Shown here one piece after another: positions 9,238 to 18,139 of a stretch of DNA of 64,000 nt (positions are counted from its first letter, which is position 1; each line of letters begins with the position of its first letter). This stretch comes from Blastococcus aggregatus (GTDB taxonomy: Bacteria; Actinomycetota; Actinomycetes; Mycobacteriales; Geodermatophilaceae), in the NCBI RefSeq assembly GCF_900221005.1, contig NZ_OBQI01000002.1, forward strand, positions 62,001 through 126,000. Direction: 5' to 3'. The notes beneath the pieces are model-generated. The model searched no databases, was not told where the DNA came from, and was given only the letters and a program-made list of their open reading frames with translations. The position numbers were made by a program, and so were the translations under genes.

Positions 9238-9810
9238 GCTCGACTTGCGGGGGACGGCCAACGGGCCGGGCCGAGCATCATCATGGCCCCCGGGTCGCTG
9301 CCACTGCTGGTCCGGCCTTGATGCTGAGAGGGTGGAGCCTCACGTCTCGCTTGGACTCGCCCTCGACGCGGGCCCGGGCACGCTGGCCCGCGCTCGTCGG
9401 TGCGGGCGCCTCCGCGTCGGCCGGCCTGGCTACCGCCTGGGAAGTGAGCCAGGAGCTCATCAGACCCAGATTCGCGAGTAGCGACTTTCGGGCCGTGATC
9501 ATCATGCGTGGCCCTTCATCGTGTGTGGTGGATCAAGGACTGGGTTGGACGGCTAGGTGTCGGCTAGGTGGGCGCTGCGCTGCGCCGAGGGATGGTCGAG
9601 GGCTGCAAGCAACCAGTTCCGCTACGGCACCTGCACCTGCACCTGCACCTGCACCTGCACCTGCCAGCACTACGCGCCGTCGTGGAGTGAGAGGTCACGG
9701 AAACTGTCGAACCGTCGTGCAAGATGAACTCGTGAACGTAGCCTGAGATCTTCGGGCCGCCACCGAAGGTCCACGGAAATCGGGACGTCCTCGCCGGACC
9801 TGTCGAGCAA
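9238..9810. other. Gene-poor region after the relaxase
   Basis: No convincing gene. Short frames exist on both strands, but they have shadow-like composition and no recognisable domain. The region contains a hexanucleotide tandem repeat at 9627-9664 and precedes the convergent thioesterase gene. It may be a junction between the mobility module and the catabolic cargo. Confidence 0.4.
9627..9664. repeat. GCACCT hexanucleotide tandem repeat
   Basis: Just over six perfect copies of the 6-base unit GCACCT run in tandem. A six-base period would keep frame if translated, but no convincing gene covers it. It is a likely site of slippage-driven length variation. Confidence 0.85.
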
Positions 9811-10260
9811 CTACCGCGACGGAGGGGGCTGATACCCTTCCGGAATGGTCACCGCTGCCCGGATCCACTGGGGTACTGGCTCGGGACTCAGCTCGGGAGT
9901 GCGTCGCACCCAGACGTGAGTAGTTTGCGCGACAGCGACTTGATCATCGTCGGCCCACATAACATGCCCGATATCAAGACTGGTGCGTCGCGTCGCGACG
10001 ACAGCGGTCTCGATCCTGAGCGACTCATCCAGTCCCACGGCTCGCAAATACCGGCATCCGGTCTCAACTACCGGCAGCCCGTACCCGTCCTGCAGTATGC
10101 CGCTGACTGGATGTCCCAAGACTCTGAGGAGCTCGGAGAAGCCGTCGTCCATCCAGGAGAAGTAGCGGCCGTAGAAGGCGATGACCTGGTCGACATCTCC
10201 CATGGAGAGTCGTCGGCTTGTGATGGCGAGTGTCACTGCTCTTGGCCCTTCCTCCGTCAT
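9811..10260 (-). CDS. Hot-dog fold acyl-CoA thioesterase (4HBT/YbgC type)
   Basis: A 149-residue protein, the normal size for a single hot-dog thioesterase that hydrolyses acyl-CoA to free acid and CoA. The segment 'GDVDQVIAFYGRYFSWMDDGF' fits the 4-hydroxybenzoyl-CoA thioesterase pattern in which an Asp (as in 'D..G.v....Y..w') at the start of the long helix is catalytic. I chose the ATG at 10260; the frame is open further upstream but that part is Pro/Arg-rich and unlike protein. It sits downstream of a broken dehydratase and a truncated acyl-CoA dehydrogenase on the same strand and was probably the last gene of that operon. It may now lack its original promoter. Confidence 0.75.
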   Translation of the reverse strand: MTEEGPRAVTLAITSRRLSMGDVDQVIAFYGRYFSWMDDGFSELLRVLGHPVSGILQDGYGLPVVETGCRYLRAVGLDESLRIETAVVATRRTSLDIGHVMWADDDQVAVAQTTHVWVRRTPELSPEPVPQWIRAAVTIPEGYQPPPSR

Positions 10261-10391
10261 CTCACGGCACGATTCCGGTGGGCTCAACCGGAGCGCTGAG
10301 CGCGGCCACGTCGGGGTTCGCGGCGGCCAGGGGCAAAATAGCATGCAACCGTACGGCCGATCGGGGTGCGGACCGGCTCGCAGTGACTGCT

Positions 10392-10935
10392 TCACGCATG
10401 GGGACTGCTCTTCTCCAGGGGCTGTGCGGTGAGACTCGTGCAGATCATCGTCTCGTCGCGCGCCCCGCGTTCGCGCGTCGCGATGACGCCATGCCCGTCG
10501 GCCCGATGCCGGACGGTGGCGGGCTGGGCGCAGAACAGCGGTGCCTGGTTACGGTGTCGTACCCGGGCCCGGTCGGGTAGCGCGCCGGCCTCGCGAAGGC
10601 TCTCGACGAGCAGTGGTGTCATCAACGGCCCATGTACGACCAGGCCCGGGTATCCTCGACCGGTCTGGCGTAGGGCCAGTCGTAGTGAATACGGTGTGCG
10701 TTGGCGGTGCCCGCGCTGAAGCGCATCAGCAGCGTCGGGCCGGTGGCCAGGGACCACTCCGCCGCGCCGTCGCGGCAGCGGGACTCCGGCCGGGTGGAGG
10801 GCTGCGGCCGACTCGGGCGGCGGGGGGCCGTCGGCCGGGCCGGGGGCCTCCCGAAACACCAGATCCTGCCGTTCCTCGACCCGGAGCAGCCCGTCCCGTC
10901 CGGAGGGACGGGTCTCGAGGACGACCTCCCAGGAG
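10392..10935 (-). pseudogene. Frameshifted FAS1-like/MaoC dehydratase remnant
   Basis: Segments of a hot-dog hydratase are spread over two frames. One frame gives 'RPSGRDGLLRVEERQDLVF', another gives 'LLMRFSAGTANAHRIHYDW', and the first frame resumes with 'GYPGLVVHGPLMTPLLVESL' and continues to a stop at 10392. This order matches the C-terminal half of mesaconyl-CoA/3-hydroxyacyl dehydratases that have the A.(N/H)RIHYD signature. At least two frameshifts break the reading frame, and the N-terminus is lost where the IS5-type sequence begins. Sequencing errors are possible, but the truncation shows the gene is dead in any case. Confidence 0.75.
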
Positions 10936-10941
10936 TGGGCG

Positions 10942-11626
10942 TTGGCGATCGACTCCACCGTGGTCCGAGCGCACGAGCAAGCAGCGGGCGCCCGTCATGC
11001 GCCGCCCAAGGATGTGTCGGCCGAGGCGCTGGCTCCGCTGCTGCCGGAGCCGGCCACGACGTCCTCGGCCGTGGCCGAGCCGGCGGGCCACACAGGGCTG
11101 AGTCGAATGACAACAATCCGCCCGCGTCAACTCATCGCGGCCGGGACCGGGAGGCGTTGGGCCGCTCCCGCGGCGGGCTTACCACGAAGATCCACCCGCT
11201 GGCCGACACCAACTGCCGGCCGCTGGTACACGTGACCACCGCCGGGCAGCGGCACGACTCGCTGGCCTTCGACCCGCTGATGAAGAAGCTGCGGGTAGTT
11301 CGCGCGGGCGACCCTCCCGGCCGCGGACCCGGCCGGATCGGATGCTAGCGGACAAGGCCTACTCCAACCGGAGGATCCGCACTGAGCTGCGCCGACGCCC
11401 GATCAAGGCGACCATCCCGGAGAAGACCGACCAGCAGAAACGCCGCGCCGCGAAAGGCTGGGCCGGAGGCCGACCACCGGCGTTCGACGGCGAGGCGTAC
11501 AGGGTGCGCAACACCGTCGAGCGAGCGATCAACAAGCTCAAGGGTTTCCGGGCGGTCGCCATGCGCACCGACAAGCGCGAGTTCGTGTACCGCGGCACGA
11601 TCGATGTCGCATCGATCAGGATCTGA
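10942..11626 (+). mobile_element. Decayed IS5-family DDE transposase
   Basis: Three frames together rebuild an IS5-type transposase: 'AIDSTVVRAHEQAAGARH' carries the first catalytic Asp, 'GLTTKIHPLADTNCRPL' lies in a second frame, and from 11342 'LADKAYSNRRIRTELRRR' with the second Asp leads to 'NTVERAINKLKGFRA' with the catalytic Glu. At least two frameshifts mean no intact transposase can be made, and the N-terminal helical domain is missing. The sequence sits between the halves of a broken acyl-CoA operon, so insertion of this element is the likely cause of the break. I could not see clear terminal inverted repeats. Confidence 0.8.
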
Positions 11627-11689
11627 CTCCGCGACCCCGCGAAGCAAGATCCAGGAGACACGCCCTAGCGAAGCAGGCCATGCTGATCC

Positions 11690-11894
11690 CACCCCCGCTG
11701 CATCTTTCGGGGATGAGTAATCCGAAGAAGCCGAGCTTCTTCATCTGCTCGATCAGTTCCTCCGGGTACCGGTCGACCCCCTCGAAGTGACGGACCCTCG
11801 GCCGCAACCGGTTATCCACGAATTGGGCGACGAGCGCGACGAGATCACTCTCGTGTTCGGCCAACGAAACCACTCCGCGCTCCCCCGGGGTCAT
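11690..11894 (-). pseudogene. Truncated acyl-CoA dehydrogenase N-terminus
   Basis: From an ATG at 11894 the frame encodes the N-terminal helical domain of an acyl-CoA dehydrogenase: 'VDNRLRPRVRHFEG', then 'PEELIEQMKKLGFFGLLIPE' and the Gly-rich 'SGGGISMACFA'. The match stops near 11690 and runs into IS5-derived sequence, so the FAD-binding core and catalytic base are lost. It starts 35 bases from the divergent ligase gene and shares its operator region. With the broken dehydratase and the thioesterase it formed the head of an operon. Confidence 0.75.
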
Positions 11895-11898
11895 GGAC

Positions 11899-11918
11899 TG
11901 ATCGATCAACCGATCGTA
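11899..11918. promoter_or_regulatory. Predicted TetR operator, site A
   Basis: TGATCGATCAACCGATCGTA lies between the divergent starts at 11894 and 11929. It contains the core ATCAACCGAT that is repeated upstream of other catabolic operons in this window. Its position would allow one repressor to block both directions. Confidence 0.6.
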
Positions 11919-11928
11919 GACTCCGGCC

Positions 11929-13626
11929 ATGAAGGACATCTACCCCGCGTACTCTTCCGTGCCCGCCGGTTGGTTGGTGCCCGTGGAGGACCAGCCCGAT
12001 TATCCCGAGCGCCCCGACTCGGCCGTAGGGGGCACCTTGAACCTCACCGAGGCGCTGGTCGACCGGCACGTGCGCGAGGGGCGCGGGGACCGTGTCGCTA
12101 TCCACCTCGCCGACGACGGCAGCCTGTACACCTACGCCGACCTGAGCCGCGCGAGCGCCCGACTGGCGCACGCACTGCAGGAACTCGGTGTGGGCCCTGG
12201 CGACCGGGTCGCCGTGCGGACTCCCAACCGACCCGAGGCGCTGATCGCGTTCCTCGCCGCCTGGCGCCTGGGCGCCATCTCGGTCCTCGTCCCCGCCGCT
12301 GCCCGGCGCGATGAGCTGCGCTTCTTCCTGAACGACACGCTCGTCAAGGTGCTCGTGGTAGCGAACACCAGCGCCAGCCTGGACGAGTTGGACGCTTTGG
12401 GGCGAAGCGACATCGCGTCGGTGGAACACGTGATCGCCTATCCGGACGCCGCCGGCACCGAGCATCTCTCATGGGAGGCACTCATCGAGGGACAGCCGGA
12501 GAGCTTCGACCCGGTACCGCATCCGGCGGACGCCGTGGGCGTCATCTGGCACACCGGCGGGACCACCGGTGTCCCGAAGGCTTGCTACCACACTGCGCGA
12601 CGCCTGCTGCTCGCAGCCGAGTGCACGGTCGCCGGCTACGACGTATCGGACGACGACGTCCACATGTTCCCTGCGCCAATCGGACACGCCGCCGGTTGGC
12701 TGTCCCGGGCCACGTTCTCGCTCGTCGCCGGAATCACGTTCGTCGAACTGGAGGACTTCAGCAACCCAGAGACGGTACTGCGCGCGGTGGGCGACTACGG
12801 GGTTACCTGGCTGCTGGCCATGGGCACGACCTGGGCGCAGATGCTGCCGGTTCTCGAGAACGATCCAGCCGCATACGACCTCTCCTCGCTGCGCCGGACA
12901 TACGCGCCGTTCATCACGAGCAACGGCCAGTGGTTGCACGAGGCCTGGCGCAAGCACGGCCTGGATCTGCTCAACCCCGTGGGCAGCACCGCCTTCGCTG
13001 CCTGGTTCTTCATCCCGCCGCACGACGGCCGTACTCCTCCGCTGAGCATCTGGGCGCCGACGGACGGATGGATCGCCCGAGTCGTGACCCCCTACACCTC
13101 GCCATTGGAGGACGTGCCACCCGGTGAGATCGGGCAGCTGGCGGTCCGAGGCGTCACCGGACTCACCTATTGGAACCGCCCCGAGCTGCAGTCCCGCGAC
13201 GTTCGTGAAGGGTGGACCGTCACCGACGACCTCGTCCGCGTAGATGCCGACGGCCACTACTGGTACATGGGCCGGTCCGACATGATGATCACCCCCGGTG
13301 GTCACAAGGTGGCGCCGGTCGAGGTGGAGCAGGCCCTTTCCGCACACGAGGCGGTCGCCGAGGTGGCCGTCACCGCCGCGCCGGACGCGAAGCTCGGGCA
13401 GACCGTCATGGCGTGGGTCGTCCTGACCCCGGGCACCGAACCAGACGAGGCGCTTCGTGTCGAGCTCCAGAGGTTCGTGAAGGACCGCCTGGCTCCCTAC
13501 AAGTACCCGCGGCAGATCGTCTTCCTGGAGCGGCTCCCCCGTGACCCCCTCGGGAAGATCGTGATGAAGACCCTCGCCGGTTGGGCGGACACCGGCGAGT
13601 TCCCGGCGGGTTCTCGTGTCCGCTGA
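11929..13626 (+). CDS. Acyl/aryl-CoA ligase (AMP-forming, benzoate-CoA ligase-like)
   Basis: A 565-residue ANL-superfamily enzyme expected to activate a carboxylic acid with ATP to the acyl-AMP and then the CoA thioester. The ATP-binding P-loop 'HTGGTTGVPK' spans residues 208-217, the hinge region is marked by 'YMGRSDMMITPGGHKVAP', and the adenylating Lys is K543 in 'DPLGKI'. The overall pattern is closest to benzoate- and 2-aminobenzoate-CoA ligases rather than long-chain FadD. The ATG lies 10 bases downstream of operator A, so repression by a bound regulator is likely. The gene overlaps the next by 11 bases. The substrate is not known; an aromatic acid would suit the cluster. Confidence 0.88.
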   Translation: MKDIYPAYSSVPAGWLVPVEDQPDYPERPDSAVGGTLNLTEALVDRHVREGRGDRVAIHLADDGSLYTYADLSRASARLAHALQELGVGPGDRVAVRTPNRPEALIAFLAAWRLGAISVLVPAAARRDELRFFLNDTLVKVLVVANTSASLDELDALGRSDIASVEHVIAYPDAAGTEHLSWEALIEGQPESFDPVPHPADAVGVIWHTGGTTGVPKACYHTARRLLLAAECTVAGYDVSDDDVHMFPAPIGHAAGWLSRATFSLVAGITFVELEDFSNPETVLRAVGDYGVTWLLAMGTTWAQMLPVLENDPAAYDLSSLRRTYAPFITSNGQWLHEAWRKHGLDLLNPVGSTAFAAWFFIPPHDGRTPPLSIWAPTDGWIARVVTPYTSPLEDVPPGEIGQLAVRGVTGLTYWNRPELQSRDVREGWTVTDDLVRVDADGHYWYMGRSDMMITPGGHKVAPVEVEQALSAHEAVAEVAVTAAPDAKLGQTVMAWVVLTPGTEPDEALRVELQRFVKDRLAPYKYPRQIVFLERLPRDPLGKIVMKTLAGWADTGEFPAGSRVR

Positions 13627-14659
13627 TCGCCCCGACTGGGCCGATGCCGGCGCCTTCCGGGTGGCGCCCGGGGTCTACCGGGTGCCGCTGCCCCTTCCCA
13701 TGGATGGCCTGCGGGCGGTCAACGTCTATGTCATCGAGGACGAAGACGGGCTCGTCATGATAGACGGGGGCTGGGCCCTCGAGCAGTCCCGCAGCCAACT
13801 GTCTGCGGCCCTGGGCTCCCTGGGTTACCGGCTCGGCGACATCCGCCGCTTCCTCGTCACCCATCTACACCGGGACCACTACACCCAGGCCATCGCCCTC
13901 CGGCGGGATGTCGGTGCACACGTCAGCCTCGGCGTCGGCGAGAAACCTGCCATCGATCTGCTCCTGACCGATGACCCCCTGCGCCGTTTCGAGCCGCAGA
14001 TCGTGGCGCTGCGCGCCAGCGGCGCCGACGCACTCATCGAGAGACTGCGGCGCGCCGACATGGTGGAGGGTCCGATCGAGGACTGGGAGCCGCCTGACGA
14101 CTGGCTGGAGAGGGGCGCCCAGATAGCGCTGCGCGGACGGACACTGCTGGCGATCCCGACGCCCGGCCACACCCAGGGGCATGTCGTCTTCGCCGATCCC
14201 GAGGCGGGACTGCTGTTCGCCGGGGACCACGTCCTGCCACACATCACGCCGTCCATCGGGTTCGAGCCCATCCCCGCACCACTCCCCCTGGGCGACTACA
14301 TGGACTCCCTGCGGGTGGTGCTCGAGTTGCCCGACCTCCGACTCCTCCCAGCCCACGGGCCGGTCACTGACAGCGCGCACGATAGGGTAAAGGAGCTTCT
14401 GGACCACCATGACGACCGCCTCGCCAGGTGCCTGGCCGCGGTCGCCTCCGGAGCGACCACTGCCCAGGAGGTCGCCACGGTCCTGGGCTGGACCCGCCGG
14501 CAGCGCCGTCTGGACTCACTCGATGACTTCAACCAGATGCTGGCCGTCGTGGAGACCCACGCCCACCTCCAACTGCTTGCGTCCATGGGCCGGCTCCACG
14601 CGCGCTCCGGCTATGGCCCGACCATCTACACTCCATCCGCGACCAGCCCCCAGTCTTGA
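13616..14659 (+). CDS. MBL-fold metallo-hydrolase
   Basis: A 347-residue metallo-beta-lactamase-fold protein. The metal motif 'THLHRDH' gives H83, H85, D87 and H88; H185 in 'TPGHTQGH' and the Asp in 'FAGDHVLPH' complete the usual dinuclear site. The C-terminal 'TTAQEVATVLGWTRRQR' looks like the small helical tail common in LACTB2-like and catabolic MBL hydrolases. Its GTG start lies inside the end of the ligase gene, so the two are co-translated. In CoA pathways such enzymes may cleave thioesters or lactones; the actual substrate is not evident. Confidence 0.85.
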   Translation: MSADRPDWADAGAFRVAPGVYRVPLPLPMDGLRAVNVYVIEDEDGLVMIDGGWALEQSRSQLSAALGSLGYRLGDIRRFLVTHLHRDHYTQAIALRRDVGAHVSLGVGEKPAIDLLLTDDPLRRFEPQIVALRASGADALIERLRRADMVEGPIEDWEPPDDWLERGAQIALRGRTLLAIPTPGHTQGHVVFADPEAGLLFAGDHVLPHITPSIGFEPIPAPLPLGDYMDSLRVVLELPDLRLLPAHGPVTDSAHDRVKELLDHHDDRLARCLAAVASGATTAQEVATVLGWTRRQRRLDSLDDFNQMLAVVETHAHLQLLASMGRLHARSGYGPTIYTPSATSPQS

Positions 14660-14684
14660 CCAGGAGCGGCTGCACCTCCGATGC

Positions 14685-15500
14685 CTAGCTCCGGGCTCGG
14701 CTTGCGGCCCCGGCGGCGAAGCGGCGGACGGCGGCGGCATGCTCGGCGGATTCCTGACAACGCAACGTTGCCTCGACCTCCTCCCGGACGGCGTCCCGCA
14801 GGCCGGGCACGGCGAGCAGGTCCTTGGTGGCGCCGACCGCCGAGACGGACGACTCAGCGGCCAGCTGCCGAGCCCGCTCGGCGAGCGCCTGCGGCAGGTC
14901 GCCGTCCGGCACGACGACGTCCACCAGCCCGAGGGCTAGCGCCTCCTGCGCACCGACCCGCTCCCCCCCGATCAGTAGCCGCCGCGCGGCCCGGTCCCCG
15001 GCCTTGGCCGGGAGCAGTCGGGTGACCCCCCAGTCCCCGGGCAGCGCCAGCGCCGGCCAAGCGGGCACGAATACGGTGCTCGCCGCGGCGATCCGCAGGT
15101 CACAGGTGAGCGCCAGGCCGATCCCCGCACCTGCCACCGAGCCGTGGAGCCCGGCAAGGGTGGGCTGAGGCATCTCAGCCAGCCGGACGACGACGTCGAA
15201 CGCCCGGGCGAGGCGAGCGCGCTCCGCGGTCCGCGCGCTGGCCAGTTCCTCCCCCTGCAGTAGGTGCCTCTGCGGTCGCTGCGCCATGTCGCGGACGTCC
15301 GAGCCGGCACAGAAGGCGCGGCCATTGCCGCGCACCACCACGACGCCGACACCGGTGTCCTCGCGCAGTTCCTCCAGCGCGGCGTGCAGATCCTCCACGA
15401 GCTCGGCGTCGATGGCGTTCAGCCGGTCGGGGCGGTCCAGCACCAGCTCCGCCACTCGATCCGCCCGGGTGCGGACCAGGCCGCGCGGTGGCGCGGTCAC
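14685..15500 (-). CDS. Enoyl-CoA hydratase/isomerase (PaaG/crotonase family)
   Basis: A 271-residue crotonase-fold protein of normal length. The GTG at 15500 is chosen because it overlaps the ligase stop in a GTGA arrangement; a longer frame upstream is the shadow of that ligase. 'FCAGSDVRDM' and 'GSVAGAGIGLALTCDLRIA' form the oxyanion hole, and 'ALPGDWGVTRLLP' is the third conserved block. The acidic residues of true hydratases at the usual places are not both obvious, so an isomerase like PaaG (epoxide to oxepin) or a hydratase are both possible. It is the last gene of the leftward amidohydrolase-ligase-hydratase operon and converges on the MBL gene. Confidence 0.82.
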   Translation of the reverse strand: MTAPPRGLVRTRADRVAELVLDRPDRLNAIDAELVEDLHAALEELREDTGVGVVVVRGNGRAFCAGSDVRDMAQRPQRHLLQGEELASARTAERARLARAFDVVVRLAEMPQPTLAGLHGSVAGAGIGLALTCDLRIAAASTVFVPAWPALALPGDWGVTRLLPAKAGDRAARRLLIGGERVGAQEALALGLVDVVVPDGDLPQALAERARQLAAESSVSAVGATKDLLAVPGLRDAVREEVEATLRCQESAEHAAAVRRFAAGAASRARS

Positions 15501-17251
15501 GAGGCCGCGCCAGGTCCGGCGGCCTGCAGCTGCTCCCGAAGCCGACGACGCTGGATCTTTCCGACACCGTCCTTGGGGAGCTGGTCGACGAACTCGATTC
15601 GGCGCGGATACTTGTAGGACGCGATGGAGTCCTTGACGTGCGCCTGCAGTCGCGCGGCCAGTTCGTCGCCCGGGGTGGCCGTTTTGTTCACCACCACGAC
15701 CGCCGTCACCACCTGGCCGCGCACGGAGTCCGGTGCCGGAACGACGCAGACCTCGGCCACGGCGGGGTGTGAGGACAGCGCCCGCTCCACCTCGATCGGC
15801 GCCACCTGTCGGCCGCCGGTGACGATCATGTCGTCCAGCCGCCCGTGGAACCACAGCCAACCGTCGTCGTCGCGGAAATATGCGTCGTCGAGCAGGCTCC
15901 AGCCGTCGACGACGTCGCGTCGACTGCGCTCGGCCGCGGCCGGGTGCGCGTTGATCCAGTAGGTGATGCCCGTCGGCCCACGGACGGCCAGGCGCCCCGG
16001 CTCTCCGGAGGGGGCCAGGCCGCCGTCGGGAGCCAGCAGCCGGGCCTCATACCCGGGCAGTGGCGCACCGACCGACAGCCCAGGGGCGGCCTTCGTCCCG
16101 CCGATGTCGGAGTCGATGAACAGGTGCCGCATCGGCGTCATGCCGACGGCGTTGCGCAGCGGGACCGACATCAGCGCCGCCCACTTCCCCTGGGTGGGAG
16201 GGTCGAGCACCTCACCGGAGCTCACCGCGCTGACCAGCGGGAGGTCCCGGGTCACCTCGTGCGGTGGTGGCTCGGCCAACATCATCCGGTACATCGTTGC
16301 CGCTCCGGCCATGGTGGTGACGCCGAGGTCGGTCAGTGCCGTCCACATGTCCGCCGGCCCGGGCCGGTCCAGCAGGACGACGGCGCCGCCGGCGCGCAGC
16401 GGGAAGTTGATCTTCTCCCCGTTGCCGAAGGCGTGCCCGATGGGAGCGTGGGTCAGGAAGACGGAGTTGTCCGTCGCCCCGCGAGCGGCGATGTTGAGAT
16501 CTGCGAGAGCAACCTCGGCGGCGTGGGTGTGCAGGCAGCCCTTCGGCAGGCCGGTTGTGCCACCCGTGTAGTAGATGCCCGAGGCGTCCAGCGGCCGCGT
16601 GGGATGGGGCTCGAAGACCTCGGGCTGACCCGCGGCGATCTCATCCAGCGTAGGGCCGCCGGCCACTGACTCCGGCCAGCCGATGACGTGCCGCACGGTC
16701 GGGGTGGCAGGGAGGGCCTTCTCCAGTTCGCCGGCGTGGGCGCTCGAGCAGACGACGGCCACCGCTTCCGTGTCGTTGGCCATGAACGTCACTTCCCCTG
16801 CGGCCTCGAGCACGGACGAGGGCACGACGATGCCGCCGAGGCGCCACACGGCCAATTGCACGACGACGGTCTCAGGCACGTCGGGCATGCGCACCAGCAC
16901 GCGGTCACCCGGCCGCACGCCAGTCCTGGCCAGACCGGCGGCCGTCCTGACGACGCGCCCGAGCAGCTCACCGTAGGTCCATGTCACGGGACCGGAGGCG
17001 GTGACCGCGAACACGGCAGGCCGGTCGGGCCCCAGCCGGGCGATCGTGTCGTCGAGCAGCGCGACGCAGGCGTTCAGCGGCCGCGGGGACCAGGCGTAGG
17101 ACAGCGTCGGCGCCCCGAACGTGAGCAGCGGGAGGTGCTCGGGCTCCGGCAGGAACCGGCGCGGCACGTTGCCGAACAGCGTCGCACCCCAGCTGGCTGT
17201 CACCCCCTTCTCATCGGTGGCCACGGCTTCTTCTCCGCCGGTGTCGTCCAC
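15497..17251 (-). CDS. Acyl/aryl-CoA ligase, second copy
   Basis: A 584-residue AMP-forming ligase, GTG start. The P-loop 'YYTGGTTGLPKGCLH', the hinge region 'WFHGRLDDMIVTGGRQVAP' and the C-terminal 'KDGVGKIQRR' with the adenylating Lys are all present. It is related to the ligase at 11929 but clearly a different paralogue, which suggests that two different acids, or a substrate and a side-chain-shortened intermediate, are activated. It follows the amidohydrolase by 10 bases and overlaps the crotonase, so all three form one transcript started near operator F. Confidence 0.87.
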   Translation of the reverse strand: MDDTGGEEAVATDEKGVTASWGATLFGNVPRRFLPEPEHLPLLTFGAPTLSYAWSPRPLNACVALLDDTIARLGPDRPAVFAVTASGPVTWTYGELLGRVVRTAAGLARTGVRPGDRVLVRMPDVPETVVVQLAVWRLGGIVVPSSVLEAAGEVTFMANDTEAVAVVCSSAHAGELEKALPATPTVRHVIGWPESVAGGPTLDEIAAGQPEVFEPHPTRPLDASGIYYTGGTTGLPKGCLHTHAAEVALADLNIAARGATDNSVFLTHAPIGHAFGNGEKINFPLRAGGAVVLLDRPGPADMWTALTDLGVTTMAGAATMYRMMLAEPPPHEVTRDLPLVSAVSSGEVLDPPTQGKWAALMSVPLRNAVGMTPMRHLFIDSDIGGTKAAPGLSVGAPLPGYEARLLAPDGGLAPSGEPGRLAVRGPTGITYWINAHPAAAERSRRDVVDGWSLLDDAYFRDDDGWLWFHGRLDDMIVTGGRQVAPIEVERALSSHPAVAEVCVVPAPDSVRGQVVTAVVVVNKTATPGDELAARLQAHVKDSIASYKYPRRIEFVDQLPKDGVGKIQRRRLREQLQAAGPGAAS

Positions 17252-17261
17252 GGTCCTCTCC

Positions 17262-18098
17262 TCACTTCGCGTCGGTGGTGGTGGGTGGCTTCAGGCCGAA
17301 GAGCCGGCAGGCGTTGCGCCAGAGCACGTTCTCGGTCAGCTCCTCGGAGAAGGGGAGCCCGCGGAACTCCTTCGCGAGCCGGGAAATGGCGGGCGACGAA
17401 GGCCAGTCGCTGCCGAACAGGACGCGATCGCCCACCCGGTCCAGCTCGGGGAACAGCGCGGCGATCCGGCGCGCGGGCAGTCCCGACAGCTCCATCCACA
17501 CGTTGCCTCGCATGCGGGTCAACTCGAACACCTGCTGCGTCCAGAACCCGCGGCCCGAGTGGGCACACAGCACCTGGAGGTCGGGGAAATCGGCGGCGAC
17601 CTCGTCCACCAGCAGCGGGTCACAGAACCGCATCTTCGCGCCGGGGAAGACCGAGGAACCGACATGCACCATCACTGGGATGCGCCGCTCCTCGGCGATC
17701 GCGAACAGCGGGTACAGCGACCGGTCGTTCGCCGGCAGCTGGTGGCTCATCGGGTGCACCTTGAGGCCTCGGGCACCAGCGTCGATCGCCGCCGCGAAAC
17801 GGCGCGACGCGTCCGGCGCTGAGCGCGGGTCGTACTGCACGAACGGCAGGATCCGATCCGTGCCGACGGCCTCGTCCAGGGCGTACTCCTGCACCGGCTC
17901 ACGGCCGCTCGGAATGGCCACTGCGACGTCCACCCCCTGGCTGTCCAGATACGCGAGCAGCCGATCGCCGGTCGGACCGCCGCCAGCCAGCACCTCGCGG
18001 ACCTCCGGAGCGGCCAGCTGGTCGGCCAGCCGGAGCCCCTCGGGAATCCAGCGGTCACGGGCCCCGACATGGACGTGGCAGTCCACGAGCATTGACAT
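17262..18098 (-). CDS. Amidohydrolase family 2 (ACMSD-like) protein
   Basis: A 278-residue TIM-barrel metal hydrolase or decarboxylase. The start is the ATG at 18098; the longer frame upstream is antisense to the aldehyde dehydrogenase. Expected metal ligands are visible: 'DCHVHVG' near residue 8, His in 'IPVMVHVGS', His in 'VLCAHSGRGF' and Asp in 'FGSDWPSS'. Family members decarboxylate or hydrolyse small carboxylated products of aromatic degradation, so a role late in the pathway fits. It is the first gene of the leftward operon, divergent from the aldehyde dehydrogenase, with operator F between them. Confidence 0.82.
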   Translation of the reverse strand: MSMLVDCHVHVGARDRWIPEGLRLADQLAAPEVREVLAGGGPTGDRLLAYLDSQGVDVAVAIPSGREPVQEYALDEAVGTDRILPFVQYDPRSAPDASRRFAAAIDAGARGLKVHPMSHQLPANDRSLYPLFAIAEERRIPVMVHVGSSVFPGAKMRFCDPLLVDEVAADFPDLQVLCAHSGRGFWTQQVFELTRMRGNVWMELSGLPARRIAALFPELDRVGDRVLFGSDWPSSPAISRLAKEFRGLPFSEELTENVLWRNACRLFGLKPPTTTDAK

Positions 18099-18112
18099 GA
18101 CGGCTAACCTAC

Positions 18113-18132
18113 CAATCGACTCATCAATCGAC
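18113..18132. promoter_or_regulatory. Predicted TetR operator, site F
   Basis: CAATCGACTCATCAATCGAC lies in the 41-base gap between the divergent amidohydrolase (18098) and aldehyde dehydrogenase (18140) starts. It fits the shared pattern AATCG, ten bases, CG, with ATCAA in the middle, seen at sites D and E. One bound dimer could control both operons. Confidence 0.5.
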
Positions 18133-18139
18133 CAGCAAG

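Noticed and set aside
9281..9505. 74-codon minus-strand frame after the relaxase
   Set aside because: Weak start context and no recognisable family. The beginning looks protein-like but the rest is Arg/Ala-rich; not enough to call a gene.
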